Assembly: GCA_018970145.1 (NCBI GenBank)
Contig: JAGWWY010000011.1
Location: forward strand, 1 to 64,000
DNA length: 64,000 nucleotides
From: Gammaproteobacteria bacterium
Lineage (GTDB): Bacteria; Pseudomonadota; Gammaproteobacteria; Steroidobacterales; Steroidobacteraceae
Direction of reading: 5' to 3'
Shown here: positions 37,676 to 46,102 of the stretch, one piece after another
Position numbering within the stretch: the first letter of the stretch is position 1
How the letters are laid out: every line of letters starts with the position of its first letter
The notes under the pieces: model-generated
The model's input: only the letters and a program-made list of their open reading frames with translations
What the model was told of the DNA's origin: nothing
Database searches by the model: none
Translations under genes and position numbers: made by a program

Positions 37676-39652
37676 CTAATTCATGGGAGGATCGTTCGGC
37701 TGTCGCGAAAAGATCTGTCGCATCTTGGCGGGCTCGGGATGCGAGTCGAACAGCATGTCGGGGTAATACGCGATATGGATCACGCCCGCGTCATAGAGCA
37801 TGCCGATCGTCGCAACGATATCGTCGGTCGGTATTGCCCGCTGGTCGTGACGCCAATCGACGGTCTGCAGTTCGAAGACGATGCGGTTGCGGGCCTTCGG
37901 AAAGCGCTCGATCCCCGCCAGAATTTGACGCTGGAACGCGATCGGGTCAGACGCTTGCTCCATGTAGGGCATCGCCATGATGGCCGTGAAGTCATAATGG
38001 GCGAGCGAGTTCTCGAGTGCTTGCGCGTACCACACTTCCGCTCGCGGATTGATCGCGACCTGCGCATACAGATTGCGCGCTGTTATCAAAGTGGGTTTAT
38101 ATCGACGAACCGACGAAGAGATCTCAGTCGCAAACTGATCCAGTGCGTTGATCTTCAAAATAGTCCATCGGCCGAGGGTGTCATCGTTTGCACGAATGTC
38201 AGCAATCGAGACCGGTAGACCCCAGGAGCGATACGTCGCGAGCGCATCGGGATGGGCATCCTCGAAATCCGACAGCGTGATGTCGTCATGGTAGATCACG
38301 CCCTCGAACGAAGTCGTTCGGGCAAGATCGTCGAAAATCTCGGTGATGACGTTGCGTGCGGCGGTCGAAAACGGCGATAGACGCTGGTAACCCATATTGA
38401 GCGCGTTAGAGGACTTGCCCGGCAGCGTGACGACTTTGTCACCCGCAACCGGATGGTCTGCTGGCAACTCCCAAGCCAACAGCGGCATCCACGCGTAAAC
38501 GCGTCGGGCCGGAGTACGCGTGCGGATTTCCCATGCGACATAGCTGAACAAGTCCGCTCTGACCGGCACGTGTCGATTCGGGAAATACACGGCATCAGCA
38601 GAACCGTTGGCATCAGGGTCGGCAAAGGCCTGTAGATAGACGGCGTTGACCCCGAGCCAAGTCAGTCGATCAACCAAGTGATTGATGTTGCGGCGCTGCT
38701 GCTCGGGGTCTGGATCGTAAATGTAATCGAGATCGATATGCGCGATTTTCTGCGGGCGATCATTTTCCGTAAAGCCGTGACTGCGGATGTTGATCGCATA
38801 GCGCAGATCGCCGATGTTCATCTTTGATTCGATCAGAATTCGCCGCAGGCGTGACAGCGGTACACCCGCGTGATTATCGCCATCGTCCAAAGTCAGTCCG
38901 ATGTTCATGCCGTACTTTAATGCAGCAGACTCGACCATTTCGTTGTACTTGCCGTAGGGCCACGTCACGACCCGCGGCGCCGTGCCGATACGCTTGCGGA
39001 TGAGGTCCCGACTCAATCGTAGATCTGCTTCGATGCGCTTGAGATACTGAGTTTCGGTTTCGTAACCATGCATGGGGTCGAATCGACGCGCCGTAGCAGC
39101 CGGTTGGGCGCTGCCCTGGGGGTTCGCTTTCAACCCGTGGTGCAGGTCGTGGGTGTGGCTCGCAATCTCGACAAGCCCGGTGGATTGCATCTCGCGCAGC
39201 GCGTCCCACGACAAGAATCGCTCGCGCGGCACCGGCTTACCATCGTAGTCAACCTGCCGGGTGCTCTCCTGCCAGCTCGTCACGACCGAGATGACCGACG
39301 GAATCTTCAGCAGCTTCAGCAACGGCCAAGCGTGCTGGTAAACCGAGGTGTAAGCATCATCGAAGGTCAACAGCACCGCCTTGGGCGGTAGCGGCGCTCC
39401 CCCGTTTTTTGCGCTCAAAACCTGATCGACGGAGACGAATACGAACCCGTTGTTGCGGAGCCAATCGACATGGCGCACAAACATCGTCGGACTGACGGCA
39501 TAGCCGGGAATCAGCGCCCGAGCAGGCTCCTCGATCTCGTGATAGCTGATCACCGTCAAACGATCGACATGGGTGGCGTGGCTGACCAACGGGGCCAACG
39601 CCAAAAACATCCATGACAACCAGACGCGCGAGATGCGATGCACGACGCGCAT
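37676..39652 (-). CDS. pgaB: Poly-beta-1,6-N-acetylglucosamine N-deacetylase
   Basis: 658 residues, the normal size. A signal peptide (to about residue 26, SHATHVD) is followed by the polysaccharide-deacetylase domain: TVISYHEIEEP, LTFDDAY with the catalytic and metal Asp pair, and ASHTHDLHHG with the metal histidines; then the C-terminal glycoside-hydrolase-like domain containing IDLDYIYDPDPEQQ, ALNMGYQRLSPFS and GVIYHDDITLSDFEDA. PgaB partly deacetylates PNAG in the periplasm, which is needed for export, and its second domain can cut the polymer. Usually an outer-membrane lipoprotein; no clear lipobox is seen here. Upstream is terC rather than the expected pgaA porin. Confidence 0.92.
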   Translation of the reverse strand: MRVVHRISRVWLSWMFLALAPLVSHATHVDRLTVISYHEIEEPARALIPGYAVSPTMFVRHVDWLRNNGFVFVSVDQVLSAKNGGAPLPPKAVLLTFDDAYTSVYQHAWPLLKLLKIPSVISVVTSWQESTRQVDYDGKPVPRERFLSWDALREMQSTGLVEIASHTHDLHHGLKANPQGSAQPAATARRFDPMHGYETETQYLKRIEADLRLSRDLIRKRIGTAPRVVTWPYGKYNEMVESAALKYGMNIGLTLDDGDNHAGVPLSRLRRILIESKMNIGDLRYAINIRSHGFTENDRPQKIAHIDLDYIYDPDPEQQRRNINHLVDRLTWLGVNAVYLQAFADPDANGSADAVYFPNRHVPVRADLFSYVAWEIRTRTPARRVYAWMPLLAWELPADHPVAGDKVVTLPGKSSNALNMGYQRLSPFSTAARNVITEIFDDLARTTSFEGVIYHDDITLSDFEDAHPDALATYRSWGLPVSIADIRANDDTLGRWTILKINALDQFATEISSSVRRYKPTLITARNLYAQVAINPRAEVWYAQALENSLAHYDFTAIMAMPYMEQASDPIAFQRQILAGIERFPKARNRIVFELQTVDWRHDQRAIPTDDIVATIGMLYDAGVIHIAYYPDMLFDSHPEPAKMRQIFSRQPNDPPMN

Positions 39653-39676
39653 TCTAGAGGATATTGCGGGCGGCTA

Positions 39677-40696
39677 TCAGGTGTCCGTCGAGTCCGGACC
39701 GCGCGCGCGGTTCCAGGCGATGGAAACGAGGATCGACACGGCGAGGATGGCGCCAATGATGGCGAGCGACCAAGTGATCGGAAACTTGCCGCCAAAGGCA
39801 TGATTCAACCAAACCATCTTCAGGCCGACGAAAACCAAGATCACCCCGAGCCCGTATTTCAAGAATAGGAACGCCTTGACCATGCTTTGCAGCACGAAAA
39901 AGAGCGACCGCAACCCGATGATGGCAAAGATGTTGGAGGTGAAGACGATGAACGGCTCGTTAGTGAGTGCGAAAATTGCCGGCACCGAATCGATCGCGAA
40001 AATGATGTCGCTGAACTCGATGAAGGCGAGCGCCACGAACAGCGGGGTTACCCAAGTTTTTCCGTCGATCTCAACCCAAAACTTGTCGCCGTGGAAGGCG
40101 GGCGTAACCGGGAACAACTTCTTGACCCCGAGGATGATGGGGTTACGCGACGGATCGAGCGGCTTTTCCGGCAGAAACAGAATCTTGAAACCGGTGAGAA
40201 TCAAAAACACACCGAAGATCACCACGATCCACTCGTACTGCATCAGGATCGAGCCGAGCGAGATAAACAGGGCACGGAAGAGGATCGCGCCCATGATCCC
40301 GTAGAACAGGACCTTTTGCTGATACTGCACGGGCACCGCAAAGTACGAGAACACGGCGACGAAGACGAACACGTTGTCGATCGCCAGCGCGTATTCGACC
40401 ACATACCCTGCGAGGAACTCCAAAGAAGTGTCCCGCGCGAGCTGAGCATGGTCCATACCGGTAAGCACGGGGCGGGTCGGCAGGTCGTAAAGCAAGAACT
40501 GATAGAGGCCGTAATTGAAGGCCAACGCCAACGCAATGAAGATGACACTGCGTATCGCGGCGGATTTCAAACTCGGGATCGTACCCGGCTTACTGAAGAC
40601 CCCAAGGTCAAAGGCCAGAACCGCCAAGAGCGCGAGGATGAACCCAACGTAGGCCCACCAATAATCGGCGAAAGGAATCAGCAGTAAGTCTTCCAT
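39677..40696 (-). CDS. TerC/Alx-family membrane protein
   Basis: 339 residues, about nine helices. Family landmarks: SLEFLAGYVVEYALAIDNVFVF (with an acidic metal-facing face), the second repeat ALAFIEFSDIIFAIDSVPAIFA and FTSNIFAIIGLRSLFF. Alx/TerC proteins are linked to manganese export or metal insertion into exported proteins. ATG 40696 is chosen because AGG lies seven bases upstream; an in-frame TTG at 40714 is less likely. The 48-bp gap to the preceding gene is too short for the Mn2+ riboswitch that controls E. coli alx, and none is visible. It precedes pgaB by 24 bp. Confidence 0.88.
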   Translation of the reverse strand: MEDLLLIPFADYWWAYVGFILALLAVLAFDLGVFSKPGTIPSLKSAAIRSVIFIALALAFNYGLYQFLLYDLPTRPVLTGMDHAQLARDTSLEFLAGYVVEYALAIDNVFVFVAVFSYFAVPVQYQQKVLFYGIMGAILFRALFISLGSILMQYEWIVVIFGVFLILTGFKILFLPEKPLDPSRNPIILGVKKLFPVTPAFHGDKFWVEIDGKTWVTPLFVALAFIEFSDIIFAIDSVPAIFALTNEPFIVFTSNIFAIIGLRSLFFVLQSMVKAFLFLKYGLGVILVFVGLKMVWLNHAFGGKFPITWSLAIIGAILAVSILVSIAWNRARGPDSTDT

Positions 40697-40744
40697 GACC
40701 GGCCTATCGAGCAAATCTAAAGTCGCAACAGTTTACTGGTTGGA

Positions 40745-41185
40745 CTACGGGCTGACCAGAACGACGCGAGGGCCATCCGGCCCGGGCTGCGCCAGATAGG
40801 GCACCGTCGCCTCGATCGGGGCGACACCCGGAGTACCAAGGTTAATACGGACCTCGGCTTGGCACGACAGGGCGTCGGTCGTCGAATCCTTGAAGCGGTC
40901 AGTCACCGAGCCGAGGGTGACTTCGACATTGTCTTCGTAGAACGCGCGACAAGCGTCTCGACAGGCCTCCCCGGGTTTGCCACTCGCAAGGCCGCACGCC
41001 GACTCGACCGACGGGGATTCCGGCCAGCGTCCACCGAGACATTGAGACGAAAACTCCGCCACCGCACGTTCCTTCAGGATGTCAGCGACACGGGCGCTGA
41101 CCAACGAATCGTCGCAACTCAAGCGTGGCTCGGAACAGCCGGCCGACAAAACGGATGTCAGCAGGATCAACACGACGAGCCTCAT
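40745..41185 (-). CDS. Putative lipoprotein, unknown function
   Basis: About 146 residues. A signal MRLVVLILLTSVLSAGC has the lipobox LSAGC, so it should be lipidated. The mature part is rich in cysteines (SCDD, SSQCLGG, SACGLASG, EACRDACRAFY, LSCQAEV), which suggests disulfides in the periplasm. I recognise no family. ATG 41185 overlaps the stop of the 56-residue membrane protein upstream (ATGA). A much longer open frame to 41662 runs antisense to the FemAB-like gene and lacks a signal, so it is rejected. Confidence 0.65.
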   Translation of the reverse strand: MRLVVLILLTSVLSAGCSEPRLSCDDSLVSARVADILKERAVAEFSSQCLGGRWPESPSVESACGLASGKPGEACRDACRAFYEDNVEVTLGSVTDRFKDSTTDALSCQAEVRINLGTPGVAPIEATVPYLAQPGPDGPRVVLVSP

Positions 41186-41352
41186 GCCATGCACCATAAG
41201 CCGACGCACCATCCAGTGGACCACTGGATCGCCAGATCGATGAGTGCACCGAGCAGCATCACGGGTACTCCCAGATAGAGGAACAAGTACCATAGCCCCC
41301 AGGCGGTGATTCGCGGCTTGCCGACGTCGATCCCCTTTACCGGCTTGGACAT
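41182..41352 (-). CDS. 56-residue single-pass membrane protein
   Basis: MSKPVKGIDVGKPRITAW starts a 56-residue product with one long hydrophobic segment (about 19-43, GLWYLFLYLGVPVMLLG) and a Trp/Cys-rich tail (QWSTGWCVGLWCMA). AAGG lies eight bases before the ATG. The stop overlaps the lipoprotein start by ATGA. The basic N-terminus predicts an inside N-tail. The start codon (41352-41350) overlaps that of the divergent FemAB-like gene (41351-41353) within one CATG. I know no family for it. Confidence 0.6.
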   Translation of the reverse strand: MSKPVKGIDVGKPRITAWGLWYLFLYLGVPVMLLGALIDLAIQWSTGWCVGLWCMA

Positions 41353-42304
41353 GGCAATACCTTACAACATCAACGTCGTCATCGACGAGCCCGACCAAGA
41401 TCGATGGACCGATTTCCACCATGCAGGTCACGGCGCCTGGGAACAGGCTTGGGCGTATGGCGAAGCGATGCGCTCGCTCGGGTCCGTCGTTCGTCGAGTG
41501 CGTGTGACGACTGACAACGAGACCATCGCGATCGCGCAGATTTTGGAGCGCGGACTGCTTGGCTACCTCGGATTCGCGTCCTGTTCTCGCGGTCCGATCT
41601 GGGGCGTACGCGCGCAAGGCGATGTCGCGTTGCGGAAAGATTGTCTTGTCGCCGTTCGCCAAGCCTTACGAAATCGCCTGCTGCACGTCACGGCCTTCAC
41701 GCCCGAATTCGACGATCGTGCCAGTCACGCGGGCGAAGAATACGCCTGCTTCCGCCAGATCATGACCGGCCTCTCCACCGTGGTGTTGGACCTCACGCGC
41801 CCACTTGCCGACATCCGTTCCGGGATGGAGACTCGTTGGCGCAATCGCTTGAGCTATGCCGAGCGTCACTGGCGCGGCGATCTGAATGTAGGCAGCAGCT
41901 TATCGGGCTTGCGTACCCTGCTCCGACTGGAGGAGCAGCAACGCCGCAGCCGCAAATTCAACGGTATGCCGGTCGCGTTGGTCGAGCGTTATGTCGAGGC
42001 CTCCGGTACAACTCGCCCCTCGTTCGTCATGGCTAGAGCCAATCAAAAAAATGAGCTGCAGGCAGCGATGCTATTCGTACTGCACGCCGATCGCGCCACC
42101 TATCACATCGGGTGGGCCAACGAAGCCGCACGAAAAGTCAATTTGCACAATTTGCTGCTGTGGCGCTCGCTACCCGCACTGTGCGAGCGCGGAGTCATCG
42201 AGCTCGACCTCGGCGTTATCAATACCCAAAGCCTGCCCGGCATTTCACGATTCAAACTGGGTACCGGCGGTAGGGCAATCACACTACCGGGTACTTATGT
42301 TTGA
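41351..42304 (+). CDS. FemAB/BioF2-like GNAT-fold acyltransferase
   Basis: 317 residues. The fold is double GNAT: the N-terminal half contains GYLGFASCSRGPIWG, while ADIRSGMETRWRNRLSYAERH, RRSRKFNGMPV, HADRATYHIGWANE and NLLLWRSLPALCERGVIELDLG are segments typical of FemAB/CelD-like (Acetyltransf_6) proteins. These attach amino acids or acyl groups to peptidoglycan precursors, lipids or polysaccharides. The final motif with SLPGISRFKLGTGG resembles the xxGLYRFKxGFGG end of FemX proteins. No signal peptide. Placement opposite a small membrane protein and a pgaBC operon allows a role in surface polymer decoration, but this is only context. The ribosome site is weak; an in-frame GTG at 41306 is an alternative start. 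Confidence 0.72.
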   Translation: MAIPYNINVVIDEPDQDRWTDFHHAGHGAWEQAWAYGEAMRSLGSVVRRVRVTTDNETIAIAQILERGLLGYLGFASCSRGPIWGVRAQGDVALRKDCLVAVRQALRNRLLHVTAFTPEFDDRASHAGEEYACFRQIMTGLSTVVLDLTRPLADIRSGMETRWRNRLSYAERHWRGDLNVGSSLSGLRTLLRLEEQQRRSRKFNGMPVALVERYVEASGTTRPSFVMARANQKNELQAAMLFVLHADRATYHIGWANEAARKVNLHNLLLWRSLPALCERGVIELDLGVINTQSLPGISRFKLGTGGRAITLPGTYV

Positions 42305-42329
42305 GATGTCACCGCCCGAACGATGATGT

Positions 42330-43022
42330 TCAGGGCGCCATCGTCGCCGCCTCGATCCAGTGCAGCTTGTCTTCACGAATCCACCAAGGAAAGTAAGCCC
42401 GCGGATGCTGTGCGGGAAACAACTGTCCGGTTCCGTGATCCCGCCACTCGCCGCCCAAGCCCAAGCGCTTTAAATCGTCCGCACGCATTCTTCGTTGCAA
42501 CGTGAGCGGTGCCAAGGCTTCGAATTCGTCGCGCGACACGTCACCGGTATAGCAATCGTGGAAGCTCGCCCAGTGATGCCGCTCCAGCAGGCGAGGTAAC
42601 GCCGTCAATATCGCCTCATGATCCTCGCGCTCGAGCGCAAGCTGACCTAGCACATTGCAGAACAAAACAGCTGCATCAGGCCATACCGCCAAACGCGGTG
42701 GCAGCTCGGTGACGAGATCACCGCGTAACCACGTGAGTTCTCTGCAGCGAGGGTGATTCAAAGCGAAGAGCCAACGCGCCAGCGGATCCAAATCGAGGGC
42801 GCAGATTTCGCGAAAGCCTAACAGCCAGGCGCTCGGCAGCGTCCAACCGGCGCTCGGCCCAACCAGAATCAGTCGCTGACCCGGCGGTGACCACTCGGTC
42901 AGCCACGACTCAATCGAAAGGCGAAACGGACGATAGCGCCGCGCCGCGCGCCATGCCCGCCAATGCCAAGCCAACCCGCCGCTCGGCCGCCACAATCGGA
43001 AATCGGGCCTCATAACCACCAT
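42330..43022 (-). CDS. Unknown protein with Rossmann-like methyltransferase features
   Basis: 230 residues. Residues about 50-130 alternate strands and helices: RLILVGPSAGWTLPSAWL could be motif I, EICALDLDPLARWLF the acidic motif II, and WLRGDLV motif III of an S-adenosylmethionine-dependent methyltransferase, but the glycine-rich loop is poor. FHDCYTGDV and HPRAYFPWWI further on are not family motifs I know. The ATG at 43022 overlaps the ATG of the divergent frame at 43021; another ATG lies at 43013. No neighbour suggests a function. Confidence 0.6.
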   Translation of the reverse strand: MVVMRPDFRLWRPSGGLAWHWRAWRAARRYRPFRLSIESWLTEWSPPGQRLILVGPSAGWTLPSAWLLGFREICALDLDPLARWLFALNHPRCRELTWLRGDLVTELPPRLAVWPDAAVLFCNVLGQLALEREDHEAILTALPRLLERHHWASFHDCYTGDVSRDEFEALAPLTLQRRMRADDLKRLGLGGEWRDHGTGQLFPAQHPRAYFPWWIREDKLHWIEAATMAP

Positions 43023-43038
43023 GCTAGTATCGCTCGCC

Positions 43039-43566
43039 GTGGAGACTTCGGCACAACGCTACGCGCGCGCAGCCTTGCTGGCCTGCCTGATCGGCTTGCC
43101 GGCCTGCTCCATCATGCCGAGTTCGACCCAGACGAATGATCGCGTCGAAGCGCCGGCCGATCCAGCGCCGCCTGCGGCAGCTCTCGAGCCGACCGAAGCG
43201 CCATCCAAAAATGCCGCTCCGGCGCAGACCGGCAGCGCGGCATCGGCCTCGGCACTGCCAGCGCCGGCGCCAGCGCCGGCGTTCAAGCCCGTGGCGCGCG
43301 TGCAGCGTATCGCGCCGTTCCGACATGTCTCTGAATTCATGACTGCAGCGGATTGGCAGAACCTCAAGGCCGACACGGTTGGCCTGAAAATCTGTGCCCT
43401 TGCAGAGGCGGCCGAAACAACTGTAGAAGTCGCCGATCCCTCCCCGCTCTCGATGCTCAATGAGGCGGCCATCGCGTGGGGAAAAGCGAGCAGCTGGGAA
43501 GTCGTCAACGCCGAGGGCGCGACCTTCCCGATTTGCACCTTCGTGATCGCGCGCTTCGGGCGCTGA
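43039..43566 (+). CDS. Putative lipoprotein with Ala/Pro-rich linker
   Basis: About 175 residues from GTG 43039, or 181 from ATG 43021. From the GTG the leader METSAQRYARAALLACLIGLPAC is a classic lipoprotein signal (lipobox GLPAC). A low-complexity linker rich in Ala, Pro and Ser (about residues 35-90) is followed by a roughly 85-residue globular part containing FMTAADWQNLKADTVGLKICAL and SWEVVNAEGATFPICTFVI. Family not recognised. An extended -10-like TGCTAGTAT (43022-43030) precedes the GTG. Confidence 0.55.
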   Translation: METSAQRYARAALLACLIGLPACSIMPSSTQTNDRVEAPADPAPPAAALEPTEAPSKNAAPAQTGSAASASALPAPAPAPAFKPVARVQRIAPFRHVSEFMTAADWQNLKADTVGLKICALAEAAETTVEVADPSPLSMLNEAAIAWGKASSWEVVNAEGATFPICTFVIARFGR

Positions 43567-43572
43567 AACGGA

Positions 43573-44103
43573 TCAAAGAATTTCGAACTCGCGCGGCATG
43601 CGGTAGGTCTGCCGATACTGCGCGATAACTTCGTCGGCCTTCGCCGATTCTGCAGCCGTCAAAACGCGGCGCATCAAATTGATGTTGACGACCAAGTTCT
43701 CACGAAAGTCAGTCTCCCACTTCGCTGCTGTCAATCGCGCGATAGACAACCAGACATAAGACTTATAAGCGTTGGGCGCCACGCCCTTACCGTAGGCATA
43801 ACGGATACCGATCTCGGCGCGCCCGCGGGCAAAGCCGCGCAGCGCTGCCGTCAGATACCAACGACTCGCCTGAATCTGATCTTCTTTGATGCAGAGACCG
43901 CGCGAGTATGTCTCAGCAATACCGAAGGCCGATGAAGAGTCTCCATCGGGCTCATTGTCGAGCCACGCTTCACGCGCCTCACAGAACTCGCCTCGCTGGA
44001 AATGATCGAAGCCGTCGAGAAACTGCGCCTGTGCCGTCTGCGGCAACCATAGCCACAGCCACACTACGAAACCCATGGGCTTGATGATCGCGCGCGACAT
44101 CAT
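43573..44103 (-). CDS. Secreted Sel1-like repeat protein
   Basis: 176 residues with a signal peptide ending PQTAQAQ. The mature protein has Sel1/TPR-like helices: AFGIAETYSRGLCIKEDQIQASRWYLTAALRG and AEIGIRYAYGKGVAPNAYKSYVWLSIA show the GxxYxxGxGVxxxxxxAxxWxxxAA pattern. Such repeats mediate protein contacts. The ATG overlaps the motB stop (ATGATG), so it is produced with the stator. A periplasmic partner of MotB or the flagellar basal body is an attractive inference. Confidence 0.72.
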   Translation of the reverse strand: MMSRAIIKPMGFVVWLWLWLPQTAQAQFLDGFDHFQRGEFCEAREAWLDNEPDGDSSSAFGIAETYSRGLCIKEDQIQASRWYLTAALRGFARGRAEIGIRYAYGKGVAPNAYKSYVWLSIARLTAAKWETDFRENLVVNINLMRRVLTAAESAKADEVIAQYRQTYRMPREFEIL

Positions 44104-45125
44104 TCCTGACGGGTCGGGATTTGGCTCGGATCGCGATATAGCACCGTGATACTGATGCGACGATTCTTGGGATCGTACGGATCAGCGGCATTTACCGGCT
44201 GCGAGTCGGCCACACCCTCGATCCGGGCGAATCGCGAATCGTCTACGCCCATGCTGTTCAGAAGTTGCCGTGTCGCGTCGGCACGATTGGCCGACAGACT
44301 CCAATTATTGTTGCCCGAACCTTTGAATTGATGGCTATCGGTATGCCCGCGTACAGCAACTTCGTTGGCGATACCCTTCAAGCTCTCGCCCACCTTCTGC
44401 ATGAGTGCGCGCGCCTCGGGATCCATGGCGTTCGTGCCCGAGGTGAACATCGAGAAACCGGCGTCATCGAGAATCTCAATTCGCAAGCCTTCTTTCTCTT
44501 TGACGAAACTGACGAGGGTCATGAGATCAGCCGTCTTCTCATCGCTCTGGATTTGCTGCTCAAGCTTCTTCTGCAGCGCTTCAAACTGCTTTTCATCCTG
44601 CTCGGCAGCGATTCGCTTGCGCTCCTCCTCGCTCAATCCTTCGGGCATCGCCTCATCCGGATGCGTGCTCTCTTCTTCCTCACGACCCGGCGCCTGCAAC
44701 TGCATCAAGCCCGACTGGGTCATTTGCTGCGGCAACGCCTTGGGATCGATGACCGACATGCCACCAAAGAAACCAGTCGAGCCACCGGATTTGTCCGCCA
44801 TCGTCACGACCGAGGTCGGCTTGAAGTAGTCGGCAATGCTCTTGCGCTGATCGGCATCGGTCGCGCCCAAAATCCACATCAACAAGAAAAAGGCCATCAT
44901 GGCCGTCATCATGTCCGCAAGCGCGATCTTCCAGGCACCGCCGTGACCTCCGGCGTGGCCGTCGGCCATGACCTTCTTGATGATGATCGGCGGCAGCTGC
45001 GCAGCCGCCTCGGCCGCGGTTTGTTCTGCAGCCGGTGCGGACTCGGCAGCGGCTGCTTGCTGAGCAGCCTCGTCGACGGGCGGCGCTTCGGCAGCCGCCG
45101 GCGCGTTACTTGCCTCGGAGGCCAT
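44100..45125 (-). CDS. motB: Flagellar stator protein with OmpA domain
   Basis: 341 residues. An unusually long Ala/Glu/Pro-rich cytoplasmic leader (1-45) precedes the single helix IALADMMTAMMAFFLLMWIL with the proton-carrying D71. A plug/linker region, a charged helical stretch (about 160-200) and an OmpA-like peptidoglycan-binding domain (VRGHTDS, NWSLSANRADATR, DPKNRRISI) follow. MotB anchors the MotA/B ion channel to the cell wall. A perfect GGAGG lies six bases before its ATG, inside the end of motA (20-bp overlap). No other flagellar genes are in the window. Confidence 0.95.
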   Translation of the reverse strand: MASEASNAPAAAEAPPVDEAAQQAAAAESAPAAEQTAAEAAAQLPPIIIKKVMADGHAGGHGGAWKIALADMMTAMMAFFLLMWILGATDADQRKSIADYFKPTSVVTMADKSGGSTGFFGGMSVIDPKALPQQMTQSGLMQLQAPGREEEESTHPDEAMPEGLSEEERKRIAAEQDEKQFEALQKKLEQQIQSDEKTADLMTLVSFVKEKEGLRIEILDDAGFSMFTSGTNAMDPEARALMQKVGESLKGIANEVAVRGHTDSHQFKGSGNNNWSLSANRADATRQLLNSMGVDDSRFARIEGVADSQPVNAADPYDPKNRRISITVLYRDPSQIPTRQE

Positions 45126-45969
45126 CGAATACCTCCGCGAATGACGGTTGCGAGTGGTGGCTGATGGCCGCTCGCGCGCTCTCGATGATCAACGGCACGG
45201 GATAGCCCTGCAAGTGACCGATCAACGCATGCTTGGCGACGTGATAAATCTCGCCGTCTTCGTCGATGATTTGTTTCAGACGAGTCGCCATCGGCTCGAC
45301 GATGCCGTAGGCGAGGAACACGCCCAAGAAGGTGCCGACGAGCGCTGCGCCGACGAGCGCGCCGAGTACCGGCGGTGGCTGATCGATTGCGGCCATGGTC
45401 TTCACGACGCCAAGCACGCAGGCCACGATACCGAGTGCCGGCAATGCGCCAGAGAGCGCTGCCAACGCCTCGGCTGGCTTCATCTCGTTGTGGTGGTGGG
45501 TCTTGATCGCCAAAATGAGCACGTCTTCGACGGCTTCAGGCTTCGGCGGCTGGTTCGACGTGACGAGCAAACGGATCGTGTCGGCGATCATGTTGATCAG
45601 AGAGTGATCTTTCAGCAGCTTCGGATACTCGCCGAAGATCGAGCTCGCTTCGGGGTTCTCGATGTGAGATTCGAGCGCAACCGCGCCCTCCGCCTTGAAG
45701 ACTTTGAAGAGCTTCACGACCAGGAAGATCGTGTCCATGTATTCCTGTTTGTGGTACTTCGGGCCACCGAACACTTTGCCGACGCCCGCACCGACACCCT
45801 TGAGCACATCGAGGCTGTTCGAGATCACCATCGCACCGACACCGGCACCGCCGATGATCAGCATTTCAAACGGTAAGGCCTTGAGAATCGGTGCCATCTT
45901 GCCACCGGCCAAGATGTAGCCACCGAAGACGCAGCCGAACAACACCACCAAACCAATGATCGCGAACAC
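45106..45969 (-). CDS. motA: Flagellar stator protein
   Basis: 287 residues, four membrane helices: two at the N-terminus (MFAIIGLVVLFGCVFGGYI, LPFEMLIIGGAGVGAMVI) and two beyond residue 165 (ALPALGIVACVLGVV, ALVGTFLGVFLAYGIV), with the large cytoplasmic loop between. The loop carries the charged residues that contact FliG (HIENPEASSIF, LKDHSLINMIADTIRLL). The start is GTG 45969 with GGAG seven bases upstream. A sigma-54-like site precedes it. Confidence 0.95.
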   Translation of the reverse strand: MFAIIGLVVLFGCVFGGYILAGGKMAPILKALPFEMLIIGGAGVGAMVISNSLDVLKGVGAGVGKVFGGPKYHKQEYMDTIFLVVKLFKVFKAEGAVALESHIENPEASSIFGEYPKLLKDHSLINMIADTIRLLVTSNQPPKPEAVEDVLILAIKTHHHNEMKPAEALAALSGALPALGIVACVLGVVKTMAAIDQPPPVLGALVGAALVGTFLGVFLAYGIVEPMATRLKQIIDEDGEIYHVAKHALIGHLQGYPVPLIIESARAAISHHSQPSFAEVFDGLRGK

Positions 45970-46001
45970 AGAGAATCTCCAAAACGGAACAGATAGATGC
46001 T

Positions 46002-46017
46002 AGCAAACGCCACACCA
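46002..46017 (-). promoter_or_regulatory. Possible sigma-54 promoter of motAB
   Basis: On the minus strand TGGTGTGGCGTTTGCT has GG and GC separated by exactly ten bases and the downstream TTGCT element of sigma-54 promoters; the CAC of the upstream TGGCAC is replaced by TGT. It would place the transcript start about 20 bp before the motA GTG. A sigma-70-like TAGCAT overlaps, so the call is tentative. Confidence 0.3.
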
Positions 46018-46102
46018 CCACGTGCTTAAGTCGTCGCCAAAAGCCATATTTGAAGTCCACGAAGCCCTAGCATGTACTTTTTATTTCTATATTATTGGAA
46101 AT

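Noticed and set aside
40697-40744. Manganese (yybP-ykoY) riboswitch ahead of terC
   Set aside because: Only 48 bases are available and no conserved riboswitch core is seen.
41186-41662. N-terminal extension of the lipoprotein gene
   Set aside because: It runs antisense through the FemAB-like gene and removes the lipoprotein signal from the N-terminus.
44265-45164. 299-codon rightward open frame opposite motB
   Set aside because: Antisense to motB; composition (Arg, His, Leu) typical of a shadow frame.
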